A stretch of DNA of 64,000 nt from Symsagittifera roscoffensis (taxonomy: Eukaryota > Xenacoelomorpha > Acoela > Convolutidae): positions 30,680,141 through 30,744,140 of the forward strand of contig NC_087071.1 of the NCBI RefSeq assembly GCF_963678635.1. The letters are read 5' to 3'. The number at the start of each line of letters is the position of its first letter. Position 1 is the stretch's first letter. Under the pieces are notes generated by a model, which was not told the origin of the DNA, ran no database searches, and worked only from the letters and a program-made list of their open reading frames with translations. Made by a program: the position numbers and the translations under genes. This document shows, one piece after another, positions 50,455-61,566 of the stretch.

Positions 50455-50515
50455 TCTATTAATTGTTTTCTATTAGTTGTTTTCTATTAGTTCTTCATTG
50501 TGTCTATTAATTGTT
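50455..50515. repeat. Short tandem repeat, ttgttttctattaa unit
   Basis: Three to four imperfect copies of a 15-16-bp unit (ttgttttctattaat / ttgttttctattag) in direct orientation. Confidence 0.75.
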
Positions 50516-52096
50516 ATGTATGCGTTAAGTGATAGACTTCCATCCATAGGCTTACATCTTTGGCAAAACTTTTAGTTGTTTCTAATCAACTAAAGTTGGA
50601 AAAGCAAAGTAAAGTTTGAGTATATGGAGCTATGCTCAACACAAATTTTTTGATAAACCGAGCAATTTTTTTATAGCTGAAACACTATGAAGTCAATGCT
50701 CGCGAGAATTCGCTTGATCGGCTTTACTTCTCTCATCACGCTCAATGATTGTTATGAAACAATATTGGTACATGTTGCTTTTGCCTAGATCTAAACATCT
50801 GGTCGATTGTCTCATTTGACAACGCTGAAGAATTGTTCAAAAGTTGTCTTACAAGACCCGCAATCATAATTTTAGACATGTTTTTTCGAGAATGAACGAT
50901 GTTTGAAGAATTGTATTTAGAGCACAGTTACAGTCGAAACACATCTCTACGTAAACTGAGAGGGTTCAATTACTCCAATGATAAAACTATTCAAAACTGG
51001 TTACAGAACTAACAAGTTCAAATTCCAATAAAATTACAAAAAAAAATCCGTGTAGAAATGTCATTAACATTTTGAAGTCAAGAAATTGATACCTTACAGA
51101 CTCATCGAGAATCTTCTTAAAATAGATATCTAAAAATTTTAAATCTATCTGGAAAAAAATTTATATTCTGTTTTTTTATGAGTCTGAAAAAAGCCAAAAA
51201 AGTAGAAAAAACTCCAAGGGTTGTCAGAAGCTTGGTATTTTGTTTTCAAAGCTATGTGAACTGCCACTCATAGATCTTATAATGTTTGTTTTTTTTTCAT
51301 TCATCAAACGTTGCCTAACGTAGTGCAGACTCATATATCAGTCACAATGATTAGTTTATTCGTTTTTTTCGGGCGAAGTCTTTAGAATTGTTCCGGCTCA
51401 AATTTGGTTTCTGGCGGCTTATGACAGTTTTTTTCAGAATTCAGCTCATTTTTTTGTTAAGAGGAAGGTAAACTCCACAATCGAGCAGAAAAAGTGTCAA
51501 GATCACAAAAATTTGATGGACTTGTTTTCAGATTTCGAAGCATTCAGGTAATTTTCGCAAAACAATTCATAAAATGTTCAGGATTAAAAGTGTTCAGGAA
51601 GTTCAAAGGACTTTCAGGTCATCTTTTTTTCGTTAGAGTTCAAAACTGGGACTTTCAAAAAGTTTTTTTTTTGTTTTCTTTATTTTTGTTTTCTTGCGTT
51701 CATTGACTTTGTACAACTGTTTGTTGGCTATGTTAAGTTGTTGTTAGTAAAATTTGAGTCACATTATGTCTCACAAATACGGTTGCTTACAAGTTTTATC
51801 CAAAGTAAAAACTATGATCTTTGTATGGATTTTTTTTTGGTTCGGAGAAGCTTTTTGTTCATATAGTTCATTGTATCGATAATTGCAAAACACTTAAAGT
51901 GAGATTTAAATAAAAAAAAACAATCTACTGTTGTTGAAAAATTTTGAATGCTACTGCTAAGTGATGTTATATTATCTTTCAAAACAAAAATTTGTACACT
52001 ATAAAATTTAAATCGAAACTTAGGCGATTTTGATTTTCTGATATCATTTAAATATCTCAAAAAACTATCAAACGGCCGTTTTCAAAATTTTTTTAG

Positions 52097-52241
52097 AAGC
52101 AGATTACAAAGTTTCAATTCAGACGAGTGCTGCAAGTGGAAGTGGAACGGATGCTCTCATAACTCTAATTCTCGTTGGTGACCAGAATACGGTCACTTTT
52201 GAAATCGACTCGAAACCAAACCAGTACTGCGAAACTAGTAG
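52097..52241 (+). CDS. Host gene exon 4 (candidate): PLAT/LH2-like domain start
   Basis: The stretch lies between an acceptor ttttttttag (ending 52096) and a strong donor tag|gtaagt (52242). In the phase required by exon 3 it is open for 48 codons and reads DYKVSIQTSAASGSGTDALI, TLILVGDQNTVTFEIDS, ending KPNQYCETS. The pattern Y-x-V-x-I-x-T...GSGTDA-x-I-x-L-x-L-x-G is the first part of a PLAT/LH2 beta-sandwich, found in lipases, lipoxygenases and secreted or membrane proteins. The remaining part of the domain should lie in a further exon, not seen here. Together with exon 1 it suggests a secreted protein. Confidence 0.6.
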
Positions 52242-53859
52242 GTAAGTTATATTGTCTTAATTGTCCATATTTCGGAAAAAACTCGAGATGAACGTTTTTT
52301 TTTTCTCTTCACCTCACATATAAGCATCACTTTAATGGGGTAAGGAAAGAATTCACAAGTTCACATGTGAACGCCAAATGTTTTTGTCATTACATAATTA
52401 ATCCGCATGACATTTTGTGGAACAATCGAACATTATGAACAGAAAGTTTAAAAGTATAAATCTGCACGTGGGGGAGCAAAAAGAGCCGAGTGCGCAAGCT
52501 GCAATAAACGAAAATTATAAACATAACTAAGTACTCTGCTTTTTTATAAAAGCTCTTGTTGTGCGATTGATTTTAAAGATAGCCTCGAAGTGATTCAGCA
52601 TGAGTAACACAAGTTTTGGCTCTCCAAAATAAAAATCAAATTTCCAGAATTTGTATTCTGGTAAGCTTCAAATGTCTTTTATTTTAACAGTTTGAAAGTT
52701 TGTATGTATATTTAGTTTTGATATTCAATCATTATCTGTGCACGAAAAATTATTAAGGTGACAAGCAACAGAAAGCAACAGAAGAATTTTTGTATGGAGC
52801 GTTTTTTCCCTACTTTTCTTCTCTTAAAAGATTGTAAGATGTTTTCTGTTCATTATTTTTGACTTCTCGTCTTTGACGTATACGAGAGTCAGATTGTGAA
52901 TGAGAGCAGGTTGAAGATAAAATTGATGTTTGAACTTCGCTGATGCATTGACTGAGAGGCAGGGAAAAAGTATTTTTTGGGTAATGAGGAAATATTGAGT
53001 TTATTTTAGTGAGGGAATTTGAGAAAAGCCGAGCTTAACTGCTCTCAATTTTTATGGCACTAATAAGAGCATGAGTTTTAGGGTTTCAAAAGCAAACTTT
53101 TTGACACGTTTAAGTTTTCCTCTTTTCTTCAAATTATGACGAAAAAATCAAAAAAGTTTAAAAAAAGGGGATTCTGAGTTTTTGGGTTTCGTGTTTATAG
53201 CTGATTTTTATCACTTGGTTACAAATAGGCACATCTTTAGAACAGAGTTTGTCTTACTTTCTTTACAGCCAGCTTAAAATCAACAACATTGAACATTGTG
53301 AAAATTTGGTAGCCAGATAACCCTCGAAGTTTCACTGAGTTCTACTTTAATCTGAACACAGAACCAGTTTCAAAAATTCTGATTTTTGAGTGCAACTTTT
53401 TCGCTTTTTCTTGTATATCTTAAGAAATTATTGTTTGTTTGTATTGCTAACCAATCATGTTTTATAGCTACTCTTTCAGAAAGTTGTTATTAACATGACT
53501 GTTTGCAGTCAGACCGCTTTTAGAAAACTAGAAAAAGAAGCTCAGTATTGGAATAAGTAGATCCACGAACCTATATGGCCAAAAAAGAGTCACAAACAGA
53601 CAGTGTGCTTTGTCTGAAACTTTTTAGTGAGAAAGCACATTCAGCTCATCACATCTGGTGCGTCCAACGCGTCTCAAGAAAACCTCATACTAAAACTCCT
53701 AACACTAAGACTAATGCAGATTAATACTTCATATGGATATTAATATATCATCATTTCCTAGACTCAAGGCTCAGTATTTTCTACGTCAACATGTACCTAG
53801 TGAACACTGCGAAAAAAATATATACTAGCCCACAGCTTTGGTCGAGGTTGTCGATTTTT
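52242..53859. other. Non-coding region, presumed host intron
   Basis: No supported gene. AT-rich DNA. A further exon finishing the PLAT domain was looked for and not found with confidence. Confidence 0.4.
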
Positions 53860-54110
53860 GTTTCGACCGAGGTGGGTCGAACACATGTCAGAGTTCGACC
53901 GAAAATCAAAAATCGAGAAGGCCCTATAGTCGAACTCAAAGTCGAAACAAAAAATCGAGTCAATCGAAACATTTAATCGAACACAACGTCGAAACATAAA
54001 GTCGAACACAAATTCGAAACATAAAATCGAACACAAGGTCGAAACATAAAGTTGAACACAAAGACAAAACATGAAAACGAGTTGTTCAAAACATAAAATC
54101 GAACACTTTT
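53860..54110. repeat. Minisatellite, unit about 24 bp (gtcgaaacataaaatcgaacacaa)
   Basis: From about 53930 the words gtcgaaacataaa and (g/a)tcgaacacaa alternate at least six times with drift. Looser copies reach back to 53860. Frames through the repeat are open in both directions only because of its composition. Confidence 0.8.
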
Positions 54111-54160
54111 GTAGACCGACTCGTTTCGCAAAAGTTTTCCGTTTTTCTAAGCTACCCTTT

Positions 54161-54545
54161 CAAGCTATGAAACTTTGAAATGTTTGAAGTTATTTCGTTG
54201 ACCAAATCGGTTCCCGAAAAGTTGAGTCTTTCTTAGCAAGCTTTCAAAGCTATGAAACTTTGACATATTTCATGTTAGTTCATTGACTGATTCGAAATTC
54301 AAGTTTTTTTAAGCAAGCTGTTAAAGCTATGCAACTTTGAAATATTTTCGTAGACCGAATCAGTTCGCGAAAAAATTAAACTTTTCTACGCAAGCTTTCA
54401 AAGCTATGAAACTTCGAATTTTAGACGTAATCAGTTTACGAAAAATTCAAGTTTTTTAAACTACATATTCAATCTATGACACTTTGAAATATTTCAATTA
54501 TTTTGTCGACCAAATGGTTTCGAGAAAAATTAAGCTATGGAACCA
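54161..54545. repeat. Degenerate tandem repeat, unit about 80-90 bp
   Basis: About five copies of a unit with the core caaagctatgaaactttgaaat, followed by gt-gaccgaatcggttcgcgaaaa and a T-rich stretch ending aagcaagcttt. Copies differ by 15-30%. It lies directly after the minisatellite. Confidence 0.75.
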
Positions 54546-55102
54546 TTGCAATAATTAATTTTATTTCAAAGACCGAATCGGTTTGTCAAAAGTTCCTTTA
54601 CAGTATAGAGGTAGTTGATTCAATTCAGACTGAAAAGAATCTCTAAACGCAATATTTTGGACAAAAAAAGCAGGTACTGTCTAGCCATGAAGTTGGATCA
54701 AGTTCATCTTCCTCTGATATGTATATAGTAATCATAATAAAAATAATAATAGAAAAAATCAGAGTTATTATAATAATATTAATAAATTGAACACATTGAA
54801 CCAATGTAATTGTATGATTAAAGAATTTCCATCTGTAAAAATTTTGCGTTTTTTTCAATTTTTTCAATTTTTTTCTCAGTAATGCTAGCTTTCATCACAA
54901 TGCGTAAAATTAGGTCACTTGTCACTAATTAGTAAATCATTGTCCTTTAAGATAAATCTCAATGCCCAATATAAAAACGCAAAAAAATTAAAATTATTAC
55001 TTACTTTCCAAACTCAATGATTTTTAGATTTGCTCGTAGCAAAAAATTCGTAGCTTCAAAAAATTTTGGCTCAAAAATCAAACCAATATAATTAAAGGTT
55101 TG

Positions 55103-55177
55103 ATAATCGATTATAATCCATTAAAAATGGATTATAATCCTTTTTTTAGGTCAATATAATCAGGGGCGGATCTAGGA
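55103..55177. repeat. Direct repeat, first copy, with truncated hAT-MITE end
   Basis: 75 bp nearly identical to 55381-55456. It includes the TSD-like word aatataat and the first 17 bp of the MITE (CAGGGGCGGATCTAGGA from 55161), then diverges. It is probably a partial duplication of the insertion site together with one element end. Confidence 0.7.
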
Positions 55178-55380
55178 AAAGTTGCGCATTTCCAAGATTC
55201 AAATTTGGTCGACTCTCGCACAATGCCCACTTGCACCGGAGATCCACGGATACTAATCGATTATATTGAATTTTCGTGGTCTGTCTCAATAAATTTCGAT
55301 AATAATCGATTATAATTGATTAAAAATGGATAATAATGAACTTTTTTTTCTAATAAATAAAATCCGAAAAAAATAACAAA

Positions 55381-55456
55381 ATAATCGATTATAATCCATT
55401 AAAAATGGATTATAATCCTTTTTTTTAGGTCAATATAATCAGGGGCGGATCTAGGA
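55381..55456. repeat. Direct repeat, second copy, entering the complete MITE
   Basis: Nearly identical to 55103-55177, starting with the AT-rich word ataatcgattataatccatt and running into the left end of the complete MITE at 55440. Confidence 0.7.
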
Positions 55457-55870
55457 TTTTCTCGAGGGGGATTTTCAAAAAATTTTCGAAAATTTTGTCG
55501 AACTTTTTTTTTAGATAGACTAAATTGACTTTTCAAGCTCTCCCTAAACTCGGTTTAGTCCCTGTTTTGCCCAAACTTTCTGCGCCGCAAGCAAAGTTTA
55601 GAAAAAACAGTCCAAAAAGGCATTTTAGGGCACTTTTTGAAAAAGTTTGACCAAAAAATGGCGTTTTTCGGCGCTCGCTCCCCCCTCAAAATTAGTATAT
55701 ATTGGCGCCAAAGACGCCTTTAGAAAATTTTTAGGGTTGGTCGAACAAACTGGAATTCTTAAAAAGTACCAAAGGGGGGACCCTTTAGGTCGGTAGGGGG
55801 TCGAATCCCTGAGGAAAAGGCGTCCGCCCCCCCTCCCCGCCCCCCCCCCCCCCCCCTAATTCCGCCCCTG
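55440..55870. mobile_element. hAT-type MITE (431 bp) with perfect 8-bp TSD
   Basis: It begins CAGGGGCGGATC and ends TCCGCCCCTG, the common terminal motif of hAT-type nonautonomous elements. The flanks 55432-55439 and 55871-55878 are both aatataat, an exact 8-bp target duplication. The interior contains long G/C homopolymer runs (55830-55856) and no ORF. Confidence 0.85.
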
Positions 55871-55878
55871 AATATAAT

Positions 55879-56014
55879 CCATTATAATCAATTATAATCC
55901 ATTATAATGGATTTTTTTGGGAGGTTATTTGTGAAAATTACAATTTTTATCAAGTTTATCTCATTTCCTGTTTGGTGCAGTTGCTACGTAATACGTTTCA
56001 TAAAATGTTACATT
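55879..56014. other. AT-rich spacer before Polinton E2
   Basis: Begins with repeats of attataatcca, then ordinary non-coding DNA. The 6 bp before E2 are tacatt (56009-56014), the predicted target duplication of E2. Its partner lies outside the window. Confidence 0.5.
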
Positions 56015-56256
56015 AGTAGTATTGTATCGTGTCCCGGATCCTAAGGGGGGGGGGGGTCCTTCCTAAGGGGGGGGGGGGGGTCCTCACGTAAAGCAAAATC
56101 CTAGGAAAGGGGTCCTTAATTTTTTGGAGGACCCCTATCCTAGGATTTTGTAAACGAAAGAAATTTTCCACCCAAAAAGCAGAAGACCCCCTACTTAGGA
56201 TCTTGCTAAGTTTAGCTTAACAACAAGGGACACGATACAAAATTCTTTCTAATTCC
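56015..56256 (+). repeat. E2 left terminal inverted repeat
   Basis: Homologous to 24610-24842, with longer G-runs. The same bounding inverted repeat TTGTATCGTGTCCC (56022-56035) and GGGACACGATACAA (56227-56240) is present, and the internal complementary segments are kept, so the hairpin potential is shared by both elements. Confidence 0.88.
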
Positions 56257-56541
56257 AATTTTTGGGGTCCTAATTATTGGTCCTGGTTAATTATTTGAAT
56301 CATATTAATTGTTATATTTGTTTCGGGCAAATGAACTTTCGACCTAGTTGAAATTTGTTAGTTAACGGGGAATTGACTTTTATGGTATATAATAAAAATG
56401 CGCCGGCCAATTTGGCAGCGTAGCTTAACTGTTGGCAGCAGTAAACTAATTCCTTAACTTGACCTAAATTTTATGGGGAAAAGGCAGTAAATTGAAATTA
56501 CTCTCAAAAGGCGGCGGCCGTTTCTGGGCAAAATATACCTA

Positions 56542-57110
56542 ATGATAAATTTGACAAATTTTGAAATAAGAAAAATGAAATTAGAGGGAACTTGGTGTAC
56601 TGAAGATATTGATAATGAGCATTTACAATTAAGAGTGTTTTCAACCGCAGAAAAAAACTCATTTTTCAAATTTAGTAATGAACGCTACGTCGTCTTCCTC
56701 GAAAGGGCAAAGGAAATTTCAAAGAAAGAATACGAGTTAATTTTCAAAGAACAATTTTATTTGAGTGAGCTTCAACAAATCTCTTGGTGCATTTCTACAA
56801 AACAACAGTATGGTACTCTGAGCGATTTGAATTTTGCTGATTATGAAAACGTATTCGACTATTCGTTTGATTTTACCTCAAAAAGGGTTGATAAAGATTT
56901 GGAGAGAAAAATCCGTCTATGTTTCAACAAGCTATCAAAATACAAAAAACTTCCGGTGGTTTAAAAATTATTTACCACCGTTATCTTAATGAGACTAAAT
57001 GGTATTTGCAAGGTCACTTTTATTTCCACTGGCTTGAAATTCAGCAGGTTGGAGAGGTGTTGGAAAAAATAAATAATGAAATTGCAAAAAAGCAGAGTAA
57101 CTCCTATTGA
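56542..57110 (+). pseudogene. E2 copy of the first early gene, frameshifted
   Basis: Collinear with 25128-25697. It is open for 140 codons and then broken near 56963 by a one-base loss that creates a stop. The rest of the sequence continues in another frame to 57110. Point changes elsewhere are few. Confidence 0.85.
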
Positions 57111-57510
57111 TTTGAAAATAATTCACAAAATTTATACGTCTTTGAAACAAACTTATCCTGATAATTCTAACCGACGCAACTATTTTCTAGCTGCATGTTC
57201 TCTGTTTTTTGTTAGTTCTGATAACCTTAACTACGACATTTTAATTAAGTTGAGACCTTATGGTGGCTTGATTGGTATTGATAACTCTTCCTTGGACAAA
57301 TACTTGAAAAATTCCAAAATTTTACGATTGTACGCTATTTTGCACGATGCGGCCGGATTTATACACGAATTTTATCAACAGGGTCCCACGTACTGTTGCA
57401 TGTTGCCCTGGAACTGTAACAACAGCTTATTGGGACATTTGAGTGGAATAGCGTTCTGCCTTTTCATTAAGTTGAAAAAGCCAGAAGTTTATCATTTACT
57501 AGAATGCTAG
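57076..57510 (+). CDS. E2 copy of the 144-aa early protein (open)
   Basis: Full-length homologue of 25663-26097 with three residue changes (for example His to Tyr and Tyr to Cys). The overlaps with the neighbours are preserved. The function is unknown; see the E1 copy for visible features. Confidence 0.75.
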   Translation: MKLQKSRVTPIDLKIIHKIYTSLKQTYPDNSNRRNYFLAACSLFFVSSDNLNYDILIKLRPYGGLIGIDNSSLDKYLKNSKILRLYAILHDAAGFIHEFYQQGPTYCCMLPWNCNNSLLGHLSGIAFCLFIKLKKPEVYHLLEC

Positions 57511-58328
57511 GCGAGAGATCAGTTGTGCTTGACGTGGAAGGCTTTCGTTACAAGAAAAACGCCTTTGTGGTTAAAGAATTAGCAATAACAACTTCAGACT
57601 ACAGCGATCGACTCATTTTCCTACCTCCAGTGAATTTCAATATACTACCAAAGCTTGAACAAAAAGCTTACAACTGGTTAACAAATTATTTACACGGTCT
57701 CCATTGGGAAAACGGTGATTATCTTTATATAAACTTGAATCAAATACTTCAGAGTTTTGTGCTGAGAAATCCCGGTGCCGTTTTTTACGCTAAAGGAAAA
57801 GAAAAGACAGAATTTTTGGCCAAGTACTTGGACCGAAAGATTGAAAACCTAGATGATTTGGGCTGTCCTCGGGTTGAAAACTTATATTTTAAAAATTATC
57901 CAAGTTGCAATAAACATATTCCACATTACAACTCCAGGAATCATTGTGCCCTGAAGAAAACCAAGGTTTTTTATGATTGGTTGAATATGAACAACAGCGA
58001 GAGATCAGCGAAAGTGGAGACATACCTATCACCAAATTCAATGCTTTGTGCGTGGATGACTCCAGAGGGTGATATTAAAATTTCATTAACGAGAATAGAG
58101 CGTATTGATTGCAGTGGCCAAATTGTTCAGAGGAAGGAGCAAATAATATTTTCCGAAGAAGAGTTGTCTACGTTGAAGAGGTTTTTTCCAGTTATTGATC
58201 AATTTGTATACTTCCAGAGATTCAAGTTTATCAGAAATGTTAGCCAGCAAGCGAGGAGTATATCTTCCCGAACTAGTCTTAGTACCCAAACGTCAGCCAG
58301 GAGTTCAGATGGATCTAAACAGCAGTGA
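57504..58328 (+). CDS. E2 fused frame: exonuclease-like plus PC4-like parts (274 aa)
   Basis: Corresponds to the two overlapping E1 genes 26091-26660 and 26575-26916. In E2 the junction reads in one frame (VFYDWLNMNNSERS), so the two parts form a single protein. E1 differs by one extra base at the junction. Either E2 shows the ancestral single gene and E1 has a frameshift, or E2 is a secondary fusion. Because the first part ends in E1 with an out-of-frame tail of 27 residues, I favour the single gene slightly. Confidence 0.6.
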   Translation: MLGERSVVLDVEGFRYKKNAFVVKELAITTSDYSDRLIFLPPVNFNILPKLEQKAYNWLTNYLHGLHWENGDYLYINLNQILQSFVLRNPGAVFYAKGKEKTEFLAKYLDRKIENLDDLGCPRVENLYFKNYPSCNKHIPHYNSRNHCALKKTKVFYDWLNMNNSERSAKVETYLSPNSMLCAWMTPEGDIKISLTRIERIDCSGQIVQRKEQIIFSEEELSTLKRFFPVIDQFVYFQRFKFIRNVSQQARSISSRTSLSTQTSARSSDGSKQQ

Positions 58329-58491
58329 ATTGCCAGATGAGATTAAGACGATTGTGAAAGAGGATACTGTGAAGAAAATATTGTACTACAAAAAAACTGC
58401 AAATATCCCAGCAAACTTTGTTTTAGAAATGCATGATATAAGTGATAGAGATTTCACACGTTATGAAATTTTTTACTGTTCTCAAAAGTAA
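58237..58491 (+). CDS. E2 copy of the 84-aa small protein (open)
   Basis: Homologue of 26825-27079 with conserved start and stop and few substitutions. The function is unknown. Confidence 0.5.
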   Translation: MLASKRGVYLPELVLVPKRQPGVQMDLNSSELPDEIKTIVKEDTVKKILYYKKTANIPANFVLEMHDISDRDFTRYEIFYCSQK

Positions 58492-58563
58492 TTTAATTTT
58501 TTACAAGCTTCATTCACAGAGAGAAAAAGTCTAACACAGTCTGTAGAATAAATAGTTTCTCAA

Positions 58564-58850
58564 ATGTCAGAAGCAACAACAGCAGTAGATGAACCTGACG
58601 CAACATTAGTAACAGAGTTTGTTTATAACGAGACAAACAGTGAAAAAAAAAATCATGGAAGTTTTGTAACAATGTAACTTTGCCAAGGTCTGAAGTACTT
58701 TTTGTTGCGCAAATGGTAGTAATTCTAATTTTACTAACTTTCTGCATTCTCAAACTTTCTTTCACTAAATTAAGTTGCGAAGAAACGTCAGTTTGGTTCT
58801 CGATTTTATCAGGCTTGGTTGGTTACGTACTACCAAACCCAAGAATATGA
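58564..58850 (+). pseudogene. E2 copy of the membrane protein, frameshifted
   Basis: Homologue of 27152-27436. A run of ten A residues near 58643-58652 is two longer than in E1, which shifts the frame before the first membrane segment. The overlap of its stop with the ATPase start is still visible. Confidence 0.85.
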
Positions 58851-59547
58851 ATAAAGTGATTGATACTTCGACAAGAATTTTTATGGCGATAGTGGGACCT
58901 TCAGGATCCGGGAAAACTGAGTTAATTTTGAAACTTCTGATGGGAAATACTTTTTACCCTAAATTTGGAACCGTTCTAAATCTTTACAAAGAGATGCAAC
59001 CTGCATTCTCAGAAAAAGTGTCTTCTCGCGAAGTGAATGTGGAGTTCATGAAATTCGACGGATTCGAATCTGTGAGAAAATTAGAAAATGTTCTTCTAGT
59101 TTTCGATGATACATGTGAAGACATCTATAATGACAAGGAATTTGTTAGGTTAGCGACAGCGGTAGACATAGAGGGATAGATGTAATATATGTTAAGCATA
59201 ACTTGTTTCAACAAAGTCGATGGTCGCGTACGATTGATTTGAACACTTCACACATCATTCTGTTCAAATCGCCTCGCGACGTTCAGCAACTAGATCTTTT
59301 AGGAAGACAATTGAATGTATCAAAATTTTTGAGAAACTGTTACGAATTAGCTACCAGAGACTCTTTTGGACATCTTCTAATCGACTTGGACCCCCGTACA
59401 TCAGATTGTTTGAGATATTGTTCAAATATCACACCACCTGGGCCTACAGTTTTTTATTTACCCTTATCTGAAGCAGAAACTACTCCAATCACAAATGAAA
59501 AAGAAAAACTTATCTATTCTGCGGCATATGGTACAACTGAAACCTGA
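58847..59547 (+). pseudogene. E2 copy of the packaging ATPase, frameshifted
   Basis: Homologue of 27433-28134. Walker A GPSGSGKT and Walker B are intact, but one G is missing near 59161 compared with E1, so the frame ends at 59179. The remainder is open in another frame (59203-59547). Confidence 0.88.
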
Positions 59548-59800
59548 CCAGCTAAGAAGATTAATTAGAAAAACTTCAAATCGTGAGATCATAACACTTA
59601 TTTGTGAATGTTTGCTCAATGTAGTCAATGGAAACGTACCCGTTAAAATCGCAAACATCGAACGATTCGAGACAGCATACAAATACTTAATAACTCCAAA
59701 AACCAGTGTTGTCAAAAAACGTGCGATTATTTTGAGTAAAGAAGGCTTTCATTTAGTTCGACAAATACTTTATTTTTGTTACAAGTACCTCACAACTTAA
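59495..59800 (+). CDS. E2 copy of the small basic/hydrophobic protein (open)
   Basis: Homologue of 28082-28387 with two conservative residue changes (V to I, L to I). It keeps the TAATG overlap with the next gene. Confidence 0.68.
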   Translation: MKKKNLSILRHMVQLKPDQLRRLIRKTSNREIITLICECLLNVVNGNVPVKIANIERFETAYKYLITPKTSVVKKRAIILSKEGFHLVRQILYFCYKYLTT

Positions 59801-60639
59801 TGATGACTGCTGAAGAATTCATTCTAAATCCGAAACACTTATATGTTAAAGAGCAGCCACATGCTGCACGTGTTCTTCATGATAATAATATTAAACATAA
59901 AAATGCTCAACTGTCCTATCTTAACCGGCTTAGACCCCTATTACCTCCACAAACTAGTAAGACTACTGCAACGAAGGAAACATTTACGGATAATGTTGAG
60001 CCCCAACAAGAACAGCTTAAACTGTTAACGGACGATGTTAAAGACGAAATACTAGAAGAGAAACACAATAGACAGACCGAAAGCATTTTAGGACAGTTAC
60101 AAGTTCTAGAAGACAAAAAATTTGTTAGAGCAAAAACCGTACTTGAAATCATAGAAAATTCAGAAAGAGTAACCATAAACCGTGACAATGAGGTGATATA
60201 TGTAGATAAAGTACCAACAGGACTTAAAGCTACAATATTTTTATACGACATACAACAACCAACGAAAAAATTACACAATCCGGCGTTCATTAACATTTTA
60301 ACTGCTCTCAACTTGAATGAAAACCTGGTAATAAATCGAAATGCCAAACACGCGGTTCAGTCAGCGTCTTTTAACGCTCAAGAGAAACGAGAACCCGGAC
60401 CCTCAAGAACCCGCTCAACAACGCCCACTTGGCAGGAAAAAAGTAGTGCAAACCTTAAGAGAAGTAAAAAGCACAAACGAAAAAGTCTCAGCGGTAATAG
60501 AAAAACCCGAAACCAAAAACGTGAAAAAGAGTCAGAAGAAGGCTCTGACTCATACGGAACGCCCCATAACAATTCAGATTCTCCAACGTCAGAAAAGACG
60601 AAGGCGCAAACAAAACAATGGGAAAATTACCAAGATTGA
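59800..60639 (+). CDS. E2 copy of the protein with basic Ser-rich tail (open, 279 aa)
   Basis: Homologue of 28387-29247, starting at the ATG that overlaps the previous stop. A 21-bp in-frame deletion in the acidic middle part removes seven residues. The basic tail overlapping the integrase N-terminus is kept in both frames. Confidence 0.68.
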   Translation: MMTAEEFILNPKHLYVKEQPHAARVLHDNNIKHKNAQLSYLNRLRPLLPPQTSKTTATKETFTDNVEPQQEQLKLLTDDVKDEILEEKHNRQTESILGQLQVLEDKKFVRAKTVLEIIENSERVTINRDNEVIYVDKVPTGLKATIFLYDIQQPTKKLHNPAFINILTALNLNENLVINRNAKHAVQSASFNAQEKREPGPSRTRSTTPTWQEKSSANLKRSKKHKRKSLSGNRKTRNQKREKESEEGSDSYGTPHNNSDSPTSEKTKAQTKQWENYQD

Positions 60640-61566
60640 AGAAAAATTGTTGAAAACTAAATACAGTGACAAAGGTCCCGCGTTATTTGGTAGTGTGAAC
60701 AACTTGATAAAAGCAAGCAATTTGTCGCGAAAGAAAGTTAAACATTTCCTTCATACTGAACCTGCTTACACGAAATACCGAACTGTGATCCGAAAAACGC
60801 CGCGACTCAAGGTCATAGTTTACGATATCGACGAAATCTGGTCATTAGATCTGGCCTTTGTTGATAAACTTGCCCTGTACAACCATGATGTTAAGTATCT
60901 GCTTGTTGCAGTTGACTGCATGTCCCGCTATCTCAGAGTGCAACCCTTGAAATCAAAGTATGCTACTCCAACAGCAGAAGCGTTCAAACTAATGATAACG
61001 ACAAAACAACCGGAAAAAGTATGGGTGGACAAGGGCACAGAGTTTAAAGGGTCCTTCGAAGCATTATGTAAAAAGAAAGGCATAAACACATATAGCACAG
61101 AGAGCGAGAAAAAGTCCGCATTCGCTGAGAGAAATATCCGTTCCTTGAAAAATCTTATTTATAAGTACTTGGAGGATAAATGGACTTACTCATACATTGA
61201 CAAATTGCAACATTTTGTCAATGCAATTAATTCGAGAACAAATCGTGTCACAAATCTTGCACCAAATAAAGTTGTTGCACTAAAAAAGATGTTCCTCGCC
61301 TGATTTCATTAAGAGCAGAACAGTCTTTGAAGTTAGTTCGACGTCCAAAGCTTTATGTTGGTGATTATGTTAGACTTGTCAAAGTAGACATACGTTTTCG
61401 CAAGGGTTACAAACAATCGTTCACCGATGAAGTGTTTGAAGTTTTTGACATACCAACACGAAATCCCCCAACACACAATTTGATTGATTCTAACAGAGAA
61501 CCGATTGAGGGAAAATTTTACGAGTCTGAACTAATTCGCGTTCTGGAGAAGGACAGTCATGACTGA
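60341..61566 (+). pseudogene. E2 copy of the integrase, frameshifted after the core
   Basis: Homologue of 28949-30169. The catalytic D, D and E are retained, but a 5-bp insertion near 61273 shifts the frame and gives a stop at 61303. The C-terminal region with LYVGDYVRL continues in another frame from 61327. It is presumed inactive, since the C-terminal domain is lost. Confidence 0.88.

Larger units (their letters stand above)
48557..52096. other. Long non-coding region, presumed host intron
   Basis: Contains no gene I can support. Small items are a GC-rich palindromic word gcgcgcgtagcgcgc near 50120, repeats listed separately at 50021-50305 and 50455-50515, and a pyrimidine-rich stretch near 49845. 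Short open frames are low-complexity. Confidence 0.45.

Noticed and set aside
53781-54072. Opposed open frames in the gtcgaaacataaa minisatellite
   Set aside because: Openness comes from the tandem repeat in both strands. The products are simple repeats.
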